Assembly (NCBI GenBank): GCA_028023455.1
Contig: JAQFVV010012396.1
Coordinates: 22,196,750 to 22,260,749, forward strand
Source: Epiperipatus broadwayi
Lineage: Eukaryota > Onychophora > Udeonychophora > Euonychophora > Peripatidae
Length of the DNA: 64,000 nucleotides
Direction of reading: 5' to 3'
The translations under genes were made by a program, and so were the position numbers. The notes beneath the pieces are model-generated. The model had not been told where the DNA came from. It was given only the letters and a program-made list of their open reading frames with translations, and ran no database searches. This document shows positions 60,765 through 64,000 of this stretch, in pieces. Numbering within the stretch: the stretch's first letter is position 1; each line of letters begins with the position of its first letter.

Positions 60765-63700
60765 CAATGATATTACTTGTGTATTATGTATGCATACATT
60801 TTTCTCATTGCTTCATAAATTTACTTTGTAAATGATGCCACATATATAATGTGCATTATTCCAGGAAGATTAGATTTGATTTAGATCAAAATATAAAAAA
60901 CAAAACTTATGGATGTAAGTTAAAGAACAATATATTAATGGTTACAGTTTTCAAAAAAGCAGAATAATAGTAAATCATTTTAGTGGAGAGAATAATTTGA
61001 AGCTAAGTATAGCCTGTAATACTAATAGAAATAAACAGTAATCTTTACAGATGTAATATTATATGTTGCAAGCATTAGTCAAAGAGAAAATTGAATGGAA
61101 ATACTAATTTGTAGAGATAAAAATTTAACATTTTAATTACATCGACTTATAGCAGTATGCTTATTATAAAGGTCAACTAACATCTTAAAATATCTACAAA
61201 ATTGATAAATATCATATAAAGTAATTAACGCATTATCATTTTTTATTTTTCTTTATAACAAATTAATTATACAATCTAAAATAGACCAATAGGCAATTAA
61301 GGGATATAAAATTGGCATTATTTTTTGTAGAGTTTTAACAGATTTTGGGCTCTTTTTTTGCAAAAAAGATTGTTGTTATAATATGAGTGGTTTAATGCAA
61401 TAGTAGAGAGACAAAGATATAAGTTAATAGCAAAGGTCTGTTGCTTCCAGTTCTTAAGCATAATATGATTTCCTGAGCAACTAACAATGTTTATTTATAA
61501 TTTTTTATGAATAATTTTGTAACTTCTATTAAAAATAAAATTTATCAATATTTTATTATTATCATTTTGAAATATTTTATTAGCATTAAATTCTCATACA
61601 GATTAAAAAAACAGTTTCAAAGTATCTATCAGCATTTTGCATAATAGAACATGAGTACCAAACATAAGATGGAAGCAAATAAAAAACTTGAGGTAATTAA
61701 ATTATTACATGGAAAGTCATGAAAATATCACCATAGCATAATGATGAATTATGAGGTATTTCCTATTCAGACTATTATTAGTGCTATCATAAATTAAAGA
61801 TCCTCTATAGTTATAAAAATCAAATAATTTAATGACTTATTCAACATATTTATGATATAAGGAACTTCAATAATCATATTTCTTTGCTAACCAAATAAAA
61901 TTAAATAAATATAAAATAGAGCTATTAATTTTAACTTTGTCACTATAATAGTTGGAAATAAAGCAACATAAAAGATGATGTTTTATGTAGAAAATTATAA
62001 TGAAAATTAGACATTTTAAGATGTTAAAAACATGTATAATAAAGGAGATTGTAGCACTATGTATAGCTATAATGTCTTTGCCAATAACAAGAGTTTGTAG
62101 AATTTCAATAATGCAATGGTTGTAAAACAGCCTAAGTTAAACGTAATGCAAATATATATGTATTACAATGTAGCTTCATATTTTACAAAGCAATGATAGT
62201 ATTTTAACAAGAAATGTTATAACCATGACATAGAGAGATATATAATTTGAGATAAAAGTCACTCAAAGAGACTTTTTTCATAATGAAATCCTATTTCTAA
62301 TTTTATAAAAGTTGTGTAGCCAAAAATTACATTTGTACAATAGGAAACATTTTCTAACCTTTATTATAATTTTTGCAACAATGCAGTAAATGCAATTTTA
62401 GTTGATGCTATTTATGAGTACTTTTTAATATCTAACATCCTTAGAAAATTTTCTGATTGTACCGTTACTTGGTATTTGTGTTATAAATAATGCCTAGGTA
62501 TTTTCCTTAACATCAATATATTTTACTGATAAATACTGTGTCATGTTTAGGAAAAGGTGTTCATATGTTTTTTAAGATAGCACCATGAGAAATATTACTA
62601 TTGTACTTAAATCTATCCTCCTGCAGTAATTTTTTATTCCTTTACATGTTCATTCTCCAAATATCAGAAGACACATTGCCTCACAGAAAAATATAATAAG
62701 TTGATAACTAGATCAAATTTACTACTAACCCTTAATATAATTTTACCATTTTAATTTTTATCTATAAGGGCAACTTTCTGAATGCTTAACTTAAAATTTT
62801 TTTAAACAAGTGAAAAAATGTGATATTCCAAATATTATTTCACAGATTTAACAAAAACCTAGCTAGATGGAGTCAAAGTTTTGCCAAAAAATTCAGATCC
62901 ATTCCACATTAACTGCATTTCACTGCTTTAAGAAAAGGATTTTAATATCATGAACCAAGTAGAGAATGACTAGCAAATCTATGCTAAAAATAAGTGAATT
63001 AAAGGACTTTTATATATTCTAGTAAATCTATCTATATTTACTTGTTTTGTTTGGGAAAAAAAATCTATATGCTAAATTAATAAAAGTTTTAAATTGATAG
63101 TGGATACTTTTTAAATCAATAGTGGCTGTATATATTATTGGCATAGACCATGTACTATTTTATTACATATTATGCTTTTGTAATGTAAACAATATCTACA
63201 TTTAACAGGACCAGTAAAGTAATACTGAATTTTGGATCACAGTAATTTTTTTATATATTATTGTATAATATTCTGCTCTCTTTGATATTTTTTTCCACTA
63301 AACATGGGCAGTCATAAATTAAGACATATAAATTTACTTTGAATTTGTTCTCATAAAATCTCATTGAATTAAATTCATCTGAAGATCTATCAGCAAGTCA
63401 AAGATCTTTGACTTATGATTCAAGATTTCTGTCATTCATGAATACAATAAAATTACAAAATTACATTCAAGATGCTAATTTTGGTTGAGAATCATGATGG
63501 CTAAGGTAGAATTGATTTAGTAAAGGTTTTAGCTGAAATTTGGTGAATGTTCAAGTAGAGTTAACCAGTGATGCTTTTAATTGAGATGTGATGGTGAATC
63601 AAATAGAATAGAAAAATGGTAATGTTTTGATTGATATATTATGATGGTTTAAGTTAAGTTGATCCAGTAATGATTTTGCTCATGATACCATAAGTTTAAA

Positions 63701-64000
63701 TTCAGTATTAAGTGATGGATTTAAACAAAACATTTGGTAGTGTTGCTTTTCCACATTGCAGAAAATACTTATGGCATAAATTTAATAACTATTTCTGAAT
63801 GAAAACATTATATTTATTTATATACCCTGTGCAATTTCAAGCAGTAATCCATATTCCCTTTTTATATTTATTCTAAAAATTAATAATAATATAAAATCAT
63901 CATTAATAATTTTTAACTTATATTATCAAGTAAGTCTATTTTGAAAGAGACTAATAGGGTTGCCTGATAGAGATTAAGAAAATTTATTTTCACTTTCAAC
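60765..64000. other. AT-rich non-coding sequence
   Basis: No gene, structured RNA or repeat that I can support in the last 3.2 kb. From about 63480 to 63740 a loose GTTAA/GATGG-rich texture hints at an old tandem repeat, but no clear period emerges. Confidence 0.4.

Overview
The window looks like non-coding, repeat-dominated DNA from an animal nuclear genome. It is very AT-rich (roughly three quarters A+T by eye), short of CpG, and full of long (AT)n, (AAT)n and (TAGA)n tracts. Every protein-like segment I can recognise belongs to a transposable element. I see no convincing host gene, operon or prokaryotic signal, and nothing that fixes the species; a soft-bodied invertebrate with an AT-rich genome would fit.

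Layout. 2.0-3.3 kb: decayed hAT-superfamily transposase of the ZBED/GTF2IRD2-like type. 8.1-9.0 kb: long inverted duplication that appears to carry the C-terminal part of a Penelope-like element. 10.9-11.1 and 32.6-32.9 kb: two related foldback elements with a hammerhead-like core, whose inner segments lie in opposite orientation. 13.4-13.6 kb: remnant of a second non-LTR retrotransposon. 19.07-19.29 kb: 222-bp foldback MITE. 39.0-40.1 kb: diverged repeats in head-to-head blocks. 44.2-47.5 kb, minus strand: nearly full-length RTE-clade retrotransposon with one frame from endonuclease to 3' end, broken by five stop codons and no visible frameshift. A 150-bp 5'-truncated relative lies at 60.6 kb. 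49.2-51.1 kb: tandem array of about 408-bp units followed by rearranged inverted copies. 53.0-53.35 kb: foldback element. 55.78-56.29 kb: complete 506-bp non-autonomous hAT element with matching 8-bp target duplications. 57.4-59.6 kb and part of 29-30 kb are less CpG-poor and unidentified.

The connecting theme, and the main discovery candidate, is the number of hammerhead self-cleaving ribozyme motifs in unrelated repeat contexts. (1) A dispersed family (15.68, 5.68 and, on the minus strand, 22.4 kb) places a type I hammerhead just upstream of a tRNA-like unit with A- and B-box-like sequences, so it looks like a hammerhead SINE. (2) Each complete unit of the 408-bp array carries the same minus-strand type I hammerhead, the arrangement expected of a retrozyme-like repeat that makes small circular RNA. 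(3) The 53-kb foldback and a fragment at 41.4 kb share a third hammerhead sequence with a minimal stem III. (4) The two foldbacks at 10.9 and 32.7 kb have a partial hammerhead core. All folds were done by eye; no structure or homology search was run.
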